Of a stretch of DNA of 64,000 bases, positions 8,323 through 19,395 are shown in pieces; the stretch's first letter is position 1, and every line of letters begins with the position of its first letter. The notes beneath the pieces are model-generated. The model ran no database searches and was not told the origin of the DNA. It worked only from the letters and a program-made list of their open reading frames with translations. Made by a program: the position numbers and the translations under genes. The stretch covers positions 124,001-188,000 of the forward strand of contig NZ_CP110395.1 in assembly GCF_029910215.1 (NCBI RefSeq). The letters are read 5' to 3'. This DNA is from Paraburkholderia sp. D15 (GTDB lineage: Bacteria > Pseudomonadota > Gammaproteobacteria > Burkholderiales > Burkholderiaceae).

Positions 8323-10728
8323 TTATTCGTCGATGCCGCCGGTCGCCGGCTGGCGCGGCGACGTGGCGTCGGTGCCGTCGTCACGCGACGGCGCCGTCGC
8401 GGTCGGCGCCGGTTCGCTGGCGGGGCGGGGCTTATGGGGTGTGCTGGGTTTGCGCGGCGGCGAATTTTTGGCGGCGGCCGTGCCGGTATCGGTACCGGCT
8501 GCATCGGCGCTGGAAGCCGGCGTTACCGAGGACGCCGAGCGGGCCTTGCCCGCTGTCTTCATGCCTTTGGCGCCCGATGCGCCCGCAGGCCCCGTAGCGG
8601 CCCCCGCCGGCGCGGTGGACGAGCCCGCCACCGGCGCCGAGGCCGCCGCAGCAGCGGACGCTGCCGAGGCAGCCGCCGCCGCCGATGCCGCGCCCGGAAT
8701 CGGCAACGCGGTAAAGCCCGCGGCGATCTTGACCGGTTGCGCGCCGGCGTCCGGCTCGGGCGCCCCGCCGACTTCCGGCGCGGACGCATCCTGCGTCGCC
8801 GAGGCGGCGGCAGCAACCGCCGCCGCCTCGGCGCCCGGCTTGTTCTTGCCGACGAGGTAGTAATCGAGCACCTTGCGCGCGATCGGCCCCGCCGCCTCCG
8901 CGCCCCAACCGCCGTTTTCGACGATCAGCGCGACCGCGATCTTCGGCTGGTCGACCGGCGCGAACGCGATGAACAACGCGTGGTCGCGCAGATGCTCGGC
9001 GACCGCATGGCCCTTGTAGTTCGCGCCTTGCAGCGAGTAGACCTGGGCGGTACCGGTCTTGCCGGCGGCCTGGTACTGCGCGCCGATAAAGAGCTTGGAC
9101 GCCGTGCCGTTGGTGACCACGCCTTCCATCGCGCGCTTGATGATGTCGATGTCCGACTGCTTGACGGCGATCTTGTCGCTAGGATCGCGCACCACCGCGC
9201 GGGTGTCCTTGGTGATCGGATTCTCGATGTCGCGCACGAGGTGCGGTTTCATCACGATGCCGTTGTTCGCGAGCGTCGCCGTGGCGTGCGCGAGTTGCAG
9301 GATGGTGAATGAGTTATAGCCCTGGCCGATGCCGAGGCTGATCGTTTCGCCTTCGTACCAGCGCTGCTGTTCGGGCTTGCGGTACGCCTTGCGCTTCCAT
9401 TCCGTGGACGGCAGGATGCCGCGCGCTTCGCCCGAAATGTCGATGCCGGTGATCTGTCCGAAGCCCCACGGCTTCATGAAGTTGGCGATGTTGTTGACGC
9501 CGAGATCGTGCGCGAGCATGTAGAAATACGTGTCGTTCGACACGACGATCGCGCGGTTCATGTCCACCCAGCCCTGGCCCGAGCGCACGTCGTTGCGGAA
9601 CGTGTGGCCGCCGAAGGTGTACGAACCCGGATCCTGGAAGCCCCAGCCCGGCGTGCGCTTGTGCAGCGTCAGCGCGGCGAGCGCCATGAACGGCTTGTAC
9701 GTGGAGCCCGGCGGATAGGTGCCGTGCAGCGGACGGTTCAGCAGCGGGTGATCCGGCGAGTTGTTGAGGTCGTCCCAGGTCTGCTGGTCGATCCCGTCGA
9801 CGAACGAATTCGGATCGAAGCTCGGTGCGGACACGAACGCGAGCACGTCGCCGGTGGCTGGCTCGATCGCGACCAGCGCGCCGCGCCGGCCCGCGAACGC
9901 CTGCTCCGCGACCTGCTGCAAGCCAATGTCCAGCGACAGCACGAGATTGTTGCCCGGCGTGGCCTGGGTGCGCGACAGCGTGCGCACCGGCCGGCCGCCG
10001 GCGGTCACTTCCACTTCCTCGAAACCGGTCTGGCCGTGCAGTTCCGTCTCGTAGCTCTGCTCGACGCCGATCTTGCCGATGTAGTCGGTGCCCTTGTAGT
10101 TGTTCGCGTCGAGGCGCGGATCGTAGTGATCCGGATCGCTGTCGTTCTGATCGCTGGCGTCGTCGATACGGTCCTGATCGCGCTGCGAAATCCGCCCGAT
10201 GTAGCCGATCACGTGCGCGGCCGTCGGCCCGAGCGGATATTGGCGGAACAGGCGCGCGCGCACTTCCACGCCGGGGAAACGGAAGCGCTGCGCGGTGAAG
10301 CGCGCGACTTCGTCGTCGGTCAGACGGGTGCGGATCGGCAGGCTTTCGAAGTTCTTCGAGTCTTCCTGCAGCTTCTTGAAGCGGCGGCGGTCGCGCGCGT
10401 CGATCGACACGACCGTGGCCAGATTGTCGATCACGTTTTCGAGCGAGTCGTTCAGCTTCGATGGCGTGATTTCCAGCGTGTACGCCGAGTAGTTCTTGGC
10501 CAGCACCACGCCGTTCCGGTCGGTGATGATGCCGCGGTTCGGCACGATCGGCGCGACCGAAATGCGGTTTTCATCGGCCTGCAGCGAGTATTTGCTGTAG
10601 TGCCAGACCTGCAGGAACAGGAAGCGGAAGCCGATCAGCCCGAAGCAGACGAACACGAACAGGCCCGCCGCCGCGACGCGCAGGCGGAACTTCGAGAGCT
10701 GTTGCTGAGTGTCCTTGAATTCGGTCAT
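8323..10728 (-). CDS. mrdA: Penicillin-binding protein 2 (elongation transpeptidase)
   Basis: Class B PBP that cross-links peptidoglycan in the elongasome. The start chosen is MTEFKDTQQQ at 10728 rather than the codon 12 nt upstream; 801 residues. One N-terminal transmembrane helix (about 20-42) is followed by the PBP dimer domain. The transpeptidase has active Ser342 in GSTYKPF, an SND triad and KTGTAQ. Residues from about 625 to 801 form an Ala/Pro/Ser-rich, low-complexity periplasmic tail, far longer than in E. coli PBP2 (633 residues). A 184-bp gap separates it from mreD upstream. Confidence 0.95.
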   Translation of the reverse strand: MTEFKDTQQQLSKFRLRVAAAGLFVFVCFGLIGFRFLFLQVWHYSKYSLQADENRISVAPIVPNRGIITDRNGVVLAKNYSAYTLEITPSKLNDSLENVIDNLATVVSIDARDRRRFKKLQEDSKNFESLPIRTRLTDDEVARFTAQRFRFPGVEVRARLFRQYPLGPTAAHVIGYIGRISQRDQDRIDDASDQNDSDPDHYDPRLDANNYKGTDYIGKIGVEQSYETELHGQTGFEEVEVTAGGRPVRTLSRTQATPGNNLVLSLDIGLQQVAEQAFAGRRGALVAIEPATGDVLAFVSAPSFDPNSFVDGIDQQTWDDLNNSPDHPLLNRPLHGTYPPGSTYKPFMALAALTLHKRTPGWGFQDPGSYTFGGHTFRNDVRSGQGWVDMNRAIVVSNDTYFYMLAHDLGVNNIANFMKPWGFGQITGIDISGEARGILPSTEWKRKAYRKPEQQRWYEGETISLGIGQGYNSFTILQLAHATATLANNGIVMKPHLVRDIENPITKDTRAVVRDPSDKIAVKQSDIDIIKRAMEGVVTNGTASKLFIGAQYQAAGKTGTAQVYSLQGANYKGHAVAEHLRDHALFIAFAPVDQPKIAVALIVENGGWGAEAAGPIARKVLDYYLVGKNKPGAEAAAVAAAASATQDASAPEVGGAPEPDAGAQPVKIAAGFTALPIPGAASAAAAASAASAAAAASAPVAGSSTAPAGAATGPAGASGAKGMKTAGKARSASSVTPASSADAAGTDTGTAAAKNSPPRKPSTPHKPRPASEPAPTATAPSRDDGTDATSPRQPATGGIDE

Positions 10729-10912
10729 GCGATTCTGCAAAAGGCCAGTGAAGGCCAGGTGAGGGCCACGTGATGGCCTTCATGAGTGTGCGCCTGATCC
10801 GGCCGGAACCGGAAGGCATGAACGGCGGCGCGGACTACGCGCGCCGTGCGTGCTGGCGGCGCGGGTGGCTCGGCCACTTGCGCGGCGCCACCGCCGCCGC
10901 GCCTGCGCGCGG

Positions 10913-11425
10913 TTAAATCGGCCGGGTGTCGTCCGGATCGGCCGGACGGCGCTGCGGCATCAGCAACAACACGCTGGCCACCGGCCACAGCGCGGCTTCG
11001 ACGAAACCGTCGATCAGATAACCCCAGCCCGGAAACGCCGCGCCGGTCAGCAGACGGATCACGAACGGCACCAGTTGCGCGACCACCAGCAGCGGCATCA
11101 CCGCAAAAGTCTGCACGCCGAGCGACATCCACAGCACGCGGCGGTGAATCGTGATCGCGCCGTACGACAGCAACGTGTACGCCAGCGCGTGCTCGCCGAG
11201 CAGGCTGGCGTTATGCACGTCCATCAGCAAGCCGAGGAAAAACGCGATGCCCATGCCGACCTTGCGCGGCTGGTGCACGTTCCAGAACAGCAGCACGAGC
11301 GCGACGAAGTCCGGCACGCCGATCAGGCGGCCCCACGGCATCAGGTTCAGCAGGAACGCGGCGGCGAGGCTGAAGGCGATGAAGTACGGATTGACCGGCT
11401 GCAGGATGTATTGCGGACGGTTCAT
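10913..11425 (-). CDS. mreD: Rod shape-determining protein MreD
   Basis: A 170-residue integral membrane protein with about five hydrophobic helices and the family signature region LLMDVHNASLLGEHALAYTLLSY. It belongs to the MreBCD-RodA-PBP2 complex. Its ATG overlaps the mreC stop by 4 nt (ATGA), so translation is coupled. Confidence 0.93.
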   Translation of the reverse strand: MNRPQYILQPVNPYFIAFSLAAAFLLNLMPWGRLIGVPDFVALVLLFWNVHQPRKVGMGIAFFLGLLMDVHNASLLGEHALAYTLLSYGAITIHRRVLWMSLGVQTFAVMPLLVVAQLVPFVIRLLTGAAFPGWGYLIDGFVEAALWPVASVLLLMPQRRPADPDDTRPI

Positions 11426-12549
11426 GGCTGCGCCCCCGGCGTGGCTTGCGGCTTCGCGTTCCTGTCGGCGGCCGGCTTTTTCTCGGCGGCCGGTTTCTTC
11501 TCCGCGGCGCTGGGTTTGGCGGGCGATTTTTCGCCTGCCTTGGGCGCTGCCGGTTTTTCCGCGGCGGTTTTATCGCCCGCAGCTTTTTCGCCTGGCTTCG
11601 GCGCGGCGGACTTGTCGGCCGCGGCCTTGCCGTCAGCCGGCTTGGCGCCTTTCTTCGACTTCGCGTCCTTGGCGACGGTCGCGGCGTCGGGTTCGTCGGC
11701 GGGGCGCGGCGGCACGTTGTTCACGTAGTGCAGCACCAGCAGTTGACGCGCGCCGCGCACCGGAGCGACCGGCAGGCAAATCACGCGCGCGAATGCCGTG
11801 TCCGCCTGTTTGTCGACCCGCACGACCTTCGCGACCGGCAACCCGGGCGGATACGTACCGTCGAGCCCGCTGGTGACGAGTTCGTCGCCGGTCTGCACGT
11901 CGGCGCTGATCGGCACGAAGCGCAGGTCGAGCGTGTCGCCCTTCGGCGTGCCGTAAATCACGCTGCGCAAACCCGTCCGCACGATCTGCACGGGCACCGC
12001 CTGATCCTTGTCGGTGAGCAGCGTGACTTCGGCCTGCAGCGGGAACACGCGCGTGACCTGACCGATCACGCCGTCTTCGTTGACGACCGGCGAGCCGTTC
12101 TGAATGCCCTGTTGCGCGCCGCGGCCAATCACGACCTTCTGCGTGAACGGATCGCGCGTGTCGTACTGGATTTCGGCGGGCAGGGATTCGGTGGTCGAGC
12201 GCTGCGACAGTTGCAGCAAGGCACGCAGATGAGCGTTTTCGGCAGCCAGCCCGGCGGCCGTGTTGGCCTGTTGCGAGAGCTGCAGATCCTTGGTGCGAAG
12301 CTTGTCGTTTTCGCTGCGCAACGTGGCGCTGGTCACAGCCAGATCGGCGGCGCCCATGAAGACGTCGCGCGGCACGAGCGCCGCGCGTTGCAACGGATAA
12401 AGACCCGCGCCGAGCACGCCGCGAACGATTTCGAGCGTTTTGAAGCGTGCATCGGAGATCAGCAGGGCCAGCGCCAGCACGACGAAAAACACCAGTCGGG
12501 CGAGGGCGGAAGGGCCTTGCTTGAACAGGGGCGGCGGACTGTATTCCAT
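11422..12549 (-). CDS. mreC: Rod shape-determining protein MreC with a long Lys/Ala/Pro tail
   Basis: A bitopic inner-membrane scaffold, 375 residues. One N-terminal helix (about 15-32) precedes a periplasmic coiled coil (about 65-110) and the beta-barrel MreC domain (about 115-278). The last ~95 residues are a low-complexity tail made of short Lys/Ala/Pro units such as AAEKPAAPKAGEK and AAEKKPAAEKKPA, which E. coli MreC lacks. No clear ribosome site precedes the ATG. It lies 153 bp downstream of mreB, with only short GC-rich hairpins between them. Confidence 0.93.
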   Translation of the reverse strand: MEYSPPPLFKQGPSALARLVFFVVLALALLISDARFKTLEIVRGVLGAGLYPLQRAALVPRDVFMGAADLAVTSATLRSENDKLRTKDLQLSQQANTAAGLAAENAHLRALLQLSQRSTTESLPAEIQYDTRDPFTQKVVIGRGAQQGIQNGSPVVNEDGVIGQVTRVFPLQAEVTLLTDKDQAVPVQIVRTGLRSVIYGTPKGDTLDLRFVPISADVQTGDELVTSGLDGTYPPGLPVAKVVRVDKQADTAFARVICLPVAPVRGARQLLVLHYVNNVPPRPADEPDAATVAKDAKSKKGAKPADGKAAADKSAAPKPGEKAAGDKTAAEKPAAPKAGEKSPAKPSAAEKKPAAEKKPAADRNAKPQATPGAQP

Positions 12550-12702
12550 GGTCGGCGCCGGGGGCGTGAGCGGTTGGGTGAGACGGCGGCGCGCGAGGAA
12601 CGCGCGTTCAGCGCGCGGAGGCCGGTAGGCCCAGCCAATGGCAAACCGGCCCGCAAGGGGCCGTGTGCCAGATCCGCGCTACTGACATGGAGACGGGCTC
12701 GC

Positions 12703-13746
<1,044 letters not shown>

Positions 13747-13953
13747 TCAAAATCCTGTCTCGCTTGGGGCCGGGCCTCGCAACTTATGCGCAGGGCGGCA
13801 GCGGAAAAAATAACAGCTTCAACCGGGCGGAAGCGGCGCCACAGGAACTTGAAGCTGCGAGGGAGTCTACCGGAGGCCGTTGCAAAGCCAGGCCGGAAAT
13901 CCGAACGATCTTGTGGGAATTGTCCAGAAAGGCCTTGGTAAGTCGGTCCGGGT

Positions 13954-13984
13954 TTGGGTCGAACGCGTAATGATACCTTATAAT
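13954..13984 (+). promoter_or_regulatory. Candidate sigma-70 promoter of gatCAB
   Basis: TTGGGT at 13954-13959 and a perfect TATAAT at 13979-13984, with a long 19-bp spacer. The predicted start near 13991 leaves a leader of about 135 nt to gatC. Confidence 0.5.
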
Positions 13985-13999
13985 TTTGGATGTTTTGAA
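13970..13999 (-). promoter_or_regulatory. Candidate promoter of the mre operon
   Basis: Read on the minus strand, TTCAAA (13999-13994) and TATCAT (13975-13970) are separated by 18 bp. It overlaps the gatC promoter, so the two polymerase sites would compete. The leader to mreB would be about 215 nt. Confidence 0.35.
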
Positions 14000-14126
14000 G
14001 GAAACGGACGGCACTTTTTGCCACCGCTGGCCCCTTTTTCGAGGTCTTCCTCCAGTGTCGTAACCCGCTGTCGCAGCATTGTTTTTTCCCTTGCGGCGGC
14101 GTTCCACCACAATTTCCGGTGACTGC

Positions 14127-14426
14127 ATGGCTCTGACCCTGACCGATGTTAAGCGCATCGCGCATCTTGCGCGGCTCGAACTGGCTGATGCCGACGCCGA
14201 GCACACGCTCGTCCAGCTCAATGATTTCTTCGGCCTCGTCGAGCAGATGCAGGCGGTCGATACCACCGGCATCGCGCCGCTTGCCCATCCGATCGAACAG
14301 ATCGAAGACGTCGCGCTGCGTCTGCGTAACGACGCGGTGAGCGAGACGATCGAACGCGAAGCGTTCCAGCGCCCCGCGCCCGCCGTGCAGGATGGCCTGT
14401 ACCTCGTGCCCAAGGTGATCGAGTAA
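14127..14426 (+). CDS. gatC: Asp-tRNA(Asn)/Glu-tRNA(Gln) amidotransferase subunit C
   Basis: A small (99-residue) structural subunit that wraps around GatA and GatB in the amidotransferase. The start is ATG 14127, [19 protein letters not shown], the conserved family N-terminus; codons upstream in the same frame are not GatC-like. The conserved [15 protein letters not shown] segment is present. First gene of gatCAB. The presence of gatCAB implies that Gln-tRNA and/or Asn-tRNA is made by the indirect route. Confidence 0.95.
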   Translation: MALTLTDVKRIAHLARLELADADAEHTLVQLNDFFGLVEQMQAVDTTGIAPLAHPIEQIEDVALRLRNDAVSETIEREAFQRPAPAVQDGLYLVPKVIE

Positions 14427-14489
14427 GACCCGCGCGGCGAGCCCGGCGCGATGTGCTGGCGCAGCCGCGCTCTTCAGGATAAAAACGCA

Positions 14490-15977
14490 ATGCATGAAAA
14501 AAGTCTGACCGAACTGCGCGCCGCGCTGGCGGCCAAGGAATACTCCGCAGTCGAACTGGCGCAGCACTATCTGAAGCGGATCGACGCGGCCAACGGCCTG
14601 AACGCGTTCATCCAGGTCGATCCCGAACTGACGCTCGCCCAGGCGAAAGCTGCCGACGCGCTGCTGCACACCGGCCACGCCGGTCCGCTGGTCGGCCTGC
14701 CGATCGCGCACAAAGACGTGTTCGTCACCAAGGGCTGGCGTTCCACCGCCGGCTCGAAGATGCTGGCGAACTACGAAAGCCCGTTCGACGCGACCGTCGT
14801 CGCGCGTCTGCAGCACGCCGGCATGGTGTGCGTCGGCAAAACCAATATGGACGAGTTCGCGATGGGCTCGTCCAACGAGAATTCGCATTTCGGTCCGGTG
14901 CAGAATCCGTGGGACGTCAAGGCCGTGCCGGGCGGTTCGTCGGGCGGCTCGGCGGCGGCCGTGGCCGCGCGTCTCGCGCCCGCCGCGACCGGTACCGACA
15001 CTGGTGGCTCGATCCGTCAGCCCGCGTCGTTCTCCGGCATCACCGGCATCAAGCCGACGTACGGCCGCGTGTCGCGTTACGGAATGATCGCGTTCGCGTC
15101 GTCGCTCGATCAGGGCGGCCCGATGGCGCGCAGCGCCGCCGATTGCGCCACGCTGCTCAACGCCATGGCCGGCTTCGACGAACGCGATTCGACCAGCCTC
15201 GCGCGCGAAGACGAAGACTACACGCGCTATCTCGGCCAGCCCTGGCAGGCGGATAACGCGAGCAAGCCGCTCGCCGGTCTGCGCATCGGTCTGCCGAAGG
15301 AATATTTCGGCGCCGGTCTCGCCGACGACGTGCGCGCTTCGATCGACGCCGCGCTCAAACAGTACGAAGCGCTCGGCGCCACGCTGGTCGAGGTATCGCT
15401 GCCGAAAACCGAGCTGTCGATTCCGGTGTACTACGTGATCGCGCCGGCCGAAGCCTCGTCGAACCTGTCGCGTTTCGACGGCGTGCGCTTCGGCCATCGC
15501 GCCGCGGAGTATCGCGATCTGCTCGACATGTACAAGAAGTCGCGCGCCGAGGGGTTCGGCCCGGAAGTGAAGCGCCGCATTCTGGTCGGCGCATACGTGC
15601 TGTCGCACGGCTACTACGACGCGTATTACCTGCAGGCGCAGAAGATCCGCCGCATCATCGCGCAGGACTTCCAGGAAGCGTTCAAGCAGTGCGACGTGAT
15701 CATGGGTCCGGTCGCGCCGTCGGTGGCGTGGGATCTCGGCGCGAAGGGCGACGATCCGGTGCAGATGTATCTGGCCGACATCTACACGCTGTCGGTGAGC
15801 CTCGCCGGTCTGCCGGGCATGAGCGTGCCGTGCGGTTTCGGCGTGGGCGCGAATGCGCAGCGCCCGGTGGGTTTGCAGATCATCGGCAACTATTTCAATG
15901 AAGCCCGGATGCTGCAGGTGGCCGACGCGTTCCAGCGTGCGACCGACTGGCACCGTCAGGCACCGGCTGGAGTGTGA
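14490..15977 (+). CDS. gatA: Glutamyl-tRNA(Gln) amidotransferase subunit A
   Basis: Amidase-signature glutaminase subunit that releases ammonia from glutamine for transamidation. 495 residues from ATG 14490, with AGGATAA upstream. The catalytic triad is in place: Lys in LPIAHKDVF, Ser in the [17 protein letters not shown] segment, and the cis-Ser of [12 protein letters not shown]. Its stop overlaps the possible GTG start of gatB. Confidence 0.97.
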   Translation: MHEKSLTELRAALAAKEYSAVELAQHYLKRIDAANGLNAFIQVDPELTLAQAKAADALLHTGHAGPLVGLPIAHKDVFVTKGWRSTAGSKMLANYESPFDATVVARLQHAGMVCVGKTNMDEFAMGSSNENSHFGPVQNPWDVKAVPGGSSGGSAAAVAARLAPAATGTDTGGSIRQPASFSGITGIKPTYGRVSRYGMIAFASSLDQGGPMARSAADCATLLNAMAGFDERDSTSLAREDEDYTRYLGQPWQADNASKPLAGLRIGLPKEYFGAGLADDVRASIDAALKQYEALGATLVEVSLPKTELSIPVYYVIAPAEASSNLSRFDGVRFGHRAAEYRDLLDMYKKSRAEGFGPEVKRRILVGAYVLSHGYYDAYYLQAQKIRRIIAQDFQEAFKQCDVIMGPVAPSVAWDLGAKGDDPVQMYLADIYTLSVSLAGLPGMSVPCGFGVGANAQRPVGLQIIGNYFNEARMLQVADAFQRATDWHRQAPAGV

Positions 15978-15982
15978 GCACC

Positions 15983-17458
15983 ATGACCAAGCAATGGGAA
16001 GTCGTGATCGGTCTGGAGACCCACGCGCAACTGTCGACCGAGTCGAAAATCTTCTCGGGCTCGCCGACCCGCTTCGGCGCCGCGCCGAACACGCAGGCGA
16101 GCCCCGTCGATCTGGCGTTGCCGGGCACGTTGCCGGTGATGAACCGCGGCGCCGTCGAGCGCGCGATCCAGTTCGGCCTCGCGATCGGCGCGACGGTCGC
16201 GCCGCGCAGCATCTTCGCGCGCAAGAATTATTTCTATCCCGATCTGCCGAAGGGCTACCAGATCAGCCAGTACGAGATCCCGGTCGTGCAGGGCGGCCAG
16301 GTGACGATTCAGGTCCCGGCCAACGAGAAGGCGGGCAAGGAAGCGTACGAGAAGGTCGTCAACCTGACGCGCGCGCACCTTGAGGAAGACGCGGGCAAGT
16401 CGCTGCACGAAGACTTCGCGGGCATGACCGGCATCGATCTGAATCGCGCGGGCACGCCGCTGCTCGAAATCGTCACCGAGCCGGAAATGCGCAGCGCGGC
16501 CGAAGCGGTCGCCTATGCGAAGACGCTGCATACGCTCGTCACATGGCTCGGCATCTGCGACGGCAACATGCAGGAAGGCTCGTTCCGTTGCGATGCGAAC
16601 GTGTCGGTGCGTCCGGTCGGTCAGGTCGAATTCGGCACGCGCGCCGAGATCAAGAACCTGAACTCGTTCCGCTTCCTCGAAGAAGCGATTCAGTACGAAG
16701 TGCGCCGTCAGATCGAACTGATCGAAGACGGTGGCACCGTGGTGCAGGAAACGCGTCTGTACGATCCGGACAAGCGCGAGACCCGTTCCATGCGCAGCAA
16801 GGAAGACGCGCACGACTACCGCTATTTCCCCGACCCCGATCTGATGCCGCTCGTGATCGACGCCGCGTGGATCGAGCGTGTGAAGAGCGAGATGACCGAG
16901 CTGCCGGAAGCGATCCAGCAGCGCTTCGTGTCGCAATACGGGTTGACGCCGTACGACGCGAACGTGCTGACGTCGAGCAAGGCGATGGCGGCGTACTACG
17001 AAGCGGTGGTCGTCAAGGTCGGCCCGTCGCATGCGAAGGTCGCGGCGAACTGGGTGATGGGCGAAGTGTCGTCGCAACTGAATCGCGAAGGGCTGGAGAT
17101 CGGCGACTGCCCGGTGTCGGCCGCGCAACTCGCGCTGGTGCTGCAACGTATCGCCGACGGCACGATCTCGAACAAGATCGCCAAGGAGATTTTCCTCGCG
17201 ATCTGGGAAGAGAAAGCCACCGACGAAACCGCCGCTGACCGCATCATCGAAGCGAAGGGTTTGAAGCAGATTTCGGATACCGGCGCGCTGGAAGCGATCA
17301 TCGACGAAGTGCTGGCCGCCAACCAGAAGTCGGTCGAGGAATTCCGCGCGGGCAAGGAAAAGGCGTTCAACGCGCTGATCGGCCAGGCGATGAAGGCGAC
17401 CAAGGGCAAGGCCAACCCGGCGCAGGTGAACGAACTGCTGAAGAAGAAGCTGTCCTGA
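15983..17458 (+). CDS. gatB: Asp/Glu-tRNA amidotransferase subunit B
   Basis: Kinase/transamidation subunit that phosphorylates the mischarged Glu or Asp on tRNA. I chose ATG 15983 ([16 protein letters not shown], 491 residues), because GGAG at 15969-15972 is 10 nt from it but only 1 nt from the alternative GTG at 15974. The N-terminal catalytic part has GLETHAQL and [10 protein letters not shown]. The C-terminal GatB/YqeY tRNA-binding domain ends in a Lys-rich KKKLS. Confidence 0.95.
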   Translation: MTKQWEVVIGLETHAQLSTESKIFSGSPTRFGAAPNTQASPVDLALPGTLPVMNRGAVERAIQFGLAIGATVAPRSIFARKNYFYPDLPKGYQISQYEIPVVQGGQVTIQVPANEKAGKEAYEKVVNLTRAHLEEDAGKSLHEDFAGMTGIDLNRAGTPLLEIVTEPEMRSAAEAVAYAKTLHTLVTWLGICDGNMQEGSFRCDANVSVRPVGQVEFGTRAEIKNLNSFRFLEEAIQYEVRRQIELIEDGGTVVQETRLYDPDKRETRSMRSKEDAHDYRYFPDPDLMPLVIDAAWIERVKSEMTELPEAIQQRFVSQYGLTPYDANVLTSSKAMAAYYEAVVVKVGPSHAKVAANWVMGEVSSQLNREGLEIGDCPVSAAQLALVLQRIADGTISNKIAKEIFLAIWEEKATDETAADRIIEAKGLKQISDTGALEAIIDEVLAANQKSVEEFRAGKEKAFNALIGQAMKATKGKANPAQVNELLKKKLS

Positions 17459-17528
17459 GTCGACAGATCAATTGAGTTGACCGGCAACGGCTCGGGCTGA
17501 ACGTCCGCGCCGGATGTCCGGACACCGC

Positions 17529-17574
17529 GGGCCGTTGCCGGAAACGAAAGTGGGGCAACGGCCCGTTTTATTTT
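17529..17574 (+). terminator. Terminator of gatCAB
   Basis: An 11-bp perfect stem, GGGCCGTTGCC/GGCAACGGCCC, around a 14-nt loop is followed by GTTTTATTTT. It lies 71 nt after the gatB stop codon. Confidence 0.8.
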
Positions 17575-17631
17575 GCAAGCGCTGCCCCGGTGGTGGCGCA
17601 AACCGTTGAACGCTAATCAGGGAGTGTGTGG

Positions 17632-18471
17632 ATGGCGAAGCAACCCGAACTCGACGATTTCCGCGTGCCGTTTTTCGACGACGGCAAGAAAAACAGCAAA
17701 TTCTCGCTCGACGCTTTCGACCCCGGCGCGAAGCCGTTTTCCACCGGCTCGAAGGATTCCGACAAGGCGCGTTTGTCGGAGATCGGCGAGAAGCTCGACC
17801 AGTCGCAGGAGCGTCTGCACGCGCAGCGCAAACGTCGCGTCTTGCTGGTGCTGCAAGGCATGGACACGAGCGGCAAGGACGGCACGATACGCGCGGTGTT
17901 TCATGAAGTCGATCCGCTCGGTTTGCGCATCGTGCCGTTCAAGGCGCCGACGCCCGTCGAACTCGCGCACGACTTCCTGTGGCGCGTGCATTCGCAGGCG
18001 CCTGCCGCCGGCGAACTGACCATCTTCAACCGCAGCCATTACGAAGATCTGCTGGTGCCGACCGTGCTCGGCACGCTGGACGAGCAGGCCTTCGAGCAGC
18101 GTTGCTGCCATATCCGCCAGTTCGAGGAATTGCTCGCGTACAGCGGCACGACGATCATCAAGTGCATGCTGCACATTTCGAAGGACGAGCAGCGCGCGCG
18201 TTTGCAGGCGCGCATCGACGACCCGAGCAAGCACTGGAAATTCGACGAATCCGATCTCGACGCGCGCAAGCAGTGGGACAAATATCAGGCCGCGTATCGC
18301 GATGCGCTGGCCGTGACGTCGACCGAATACGCGCCGTGGTACGTGATTCCAGCGGATTCGAAAACGCATCGCAACGTGATGGTCGCGGAATTGCTGTTGC
18401 GCACTTTCGAAGCGTTGAAGCTCGACTATCCACCGGCCAGGGAATCGCTGAAGGGCATCAAGGTCGAGTGA
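17632..18471 (+). CDS. Polyphosphate kinase 2 family protein
   Basis: A PPK2-type phosphotransferase that uses polyphosphate to phosphorylate nucleotides. 279 residues from ATG 17632, with GGGAG 7 nt upstream; a GTG 6 nt earlier is less well placed. The Walker A GMDTSGKDG and Walker B/lid IFNRSHYED are intact. The D-T-S-G-K-D-G-T-I wording and single-domain size look like the class III (AMP/ADP-phosphorylating) type rather than class I, but this is inferred from memory of the family. It stands alone downstream of the gatB terminator. Confidence 0.88.
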   Translation: MAKQPELDDFRVPFFDDGKKNSKFSLDAFDPGAKPFSTGSKDSDKARLSEIGEKLDQSQERLHAQRKRRVLLVLQGMDTSGKDGTIRAVFHEVDPLGLRIVPFKAPTPVELAHDFLWRVHSQAPAAGELTIFNRSHYEDLLVPTVLGTLDEQAFEQRCCHIRQFEELLAYSGTTIIKCMLHISKDEQRARLQARIDDPSKHWKFDESDLDARKQWDKYQAAYRDALAVTSTEYAPWYVIPADSKTHRNVMVAELLLRTFEALKLDYPPARESLKGIKVE

Positions 18472-18545
18472 GCGTGCGTGGCCACGGGGTCGAGGAATCC
18501 CGCTATTCAACCCTATCCAGAGAATCGAACATAAAAAGGAACGAC

Positions 18546-19325
18546 ATGTTGCGTGTCATCACCGCCAACCTGAACGGCATTCGCTCAGCGGCGAAAAAAG
18601 GTTTTTTCGACTGGTTCGGCGAACAGAAAGCCGACGTGCTGTGCGTGCAGGAAATCAAATGCTCGCAGGACGACATGACGCCGGAATTCCTGGCGCCGCA
18701 CAATTTCACCGGCTATTTCCAGCATGCGGTGAAAAAAGGCTATAGCGGCGCGGGCGTCTACACGCGCCACGAACCGGACGAAGTGGTGATCGGTTTCGGC
18801 AGCGAGGAATTCGATCCGGAAGGGCGCTATGTCGAACTGCGCTTCGGCAAGCTGTCGGTGATCTCGGTGTATGTGCCGTCGGGATCGAGCGGCGACGAGC
18901 GTCAGCAGGCCAAATTCCGCTTCATGGACGAGTTCATGCCGCATCTCGCCGAACTGGCCAAGGAGCGCGAAGTGATCGTGTGCGGCGACGTGAACATCGT
19001 CCACAAGGAAATCGACATCAAGAACTGGAAGAGCAACCAGAAGAACTCGGGCTGCCTGCCGGAAGAGCGCGCGTGGCTCGACAAGCTGTTCGACGAAGTG
19101 GGGTACGTCGACGTGTTCCGCACGCTCGACCAGCGGCCCGAACAGTACACGTGGTGGAGCAATCGCGGCGCGGCGTATGCGAAGAACGTCGGGTGGCGGA
19201 TCGATTATCAGATCGCGACGAAGGAGATCGCGAGCAAGGCGAAACGCACCGACGTGTTCCGCGACATCAAGTTCAGCGACCACGCGCCGCTGACGGTCGA
19301 CTATGACCATAAGGTCAAGAAGTGA
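18546..19325 (+). CDS. xth: Exodeoxyribonuclease III
   Basis: AP endonuclease/3'-exonuclease of base-excision repair, 259 residues. ATG 18546 is preceded by AAAAAGGAACGAC. Endonuclease/exonuclease/phosphatase-fold motifs are all present: LNGIRS, the metal-binding Glu in CVQEIKCS, the Tyr/Asp region YVPSG and GDVNIVHKEIDI, and the catalytic C-terminal SDHAPLTVDY. It shares strand with the polyphosphate kinase 74 bp upstream and may be co-transcribed with it. Confidence 0.94.
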   Translation: MLRVITANLNGIRSAAKKGFFDWFGEQKADVLCVQEIKCSQDDMTPEFLAPHNFTGYFQHAVKKGYSGAGVYTRHEPDEVVIGFGSEEFDPEGRYVELRFGKLSVISVYVPSGSSGDERQQAKFRFMDEFMPHLAELAKEREVIVCGDVNIVHKEIDIKNWKSNQKNSGCLPEERAWLDKLFDEVGYVDVFRTLDQRPEQYTWWSNRGAAYAKNVGWRIDYQIATKEIASKAKRTDVFRDIKFSDHAPLTVDYDHKVKK

Positions 19326-19395
19326 ACTGAGGACGTGAGGTCAAGCCGTGGCGTACCGCGGTGGCTTGCCCCTTAACTTAATCCACCCTATCCAC

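Larger units (their letters stand above)
13747..14126. other. Divergent mreB/gatC promoter region
   Basis: A 380-bp intergenic region that is locally AT-richer than its surroundings around 13965-14000. It holds two overlapping candidate promoters pointing in opposite directions, listed separately, and long untranslated leaders to both genes. No ORF of note. Confidence 0.6.
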
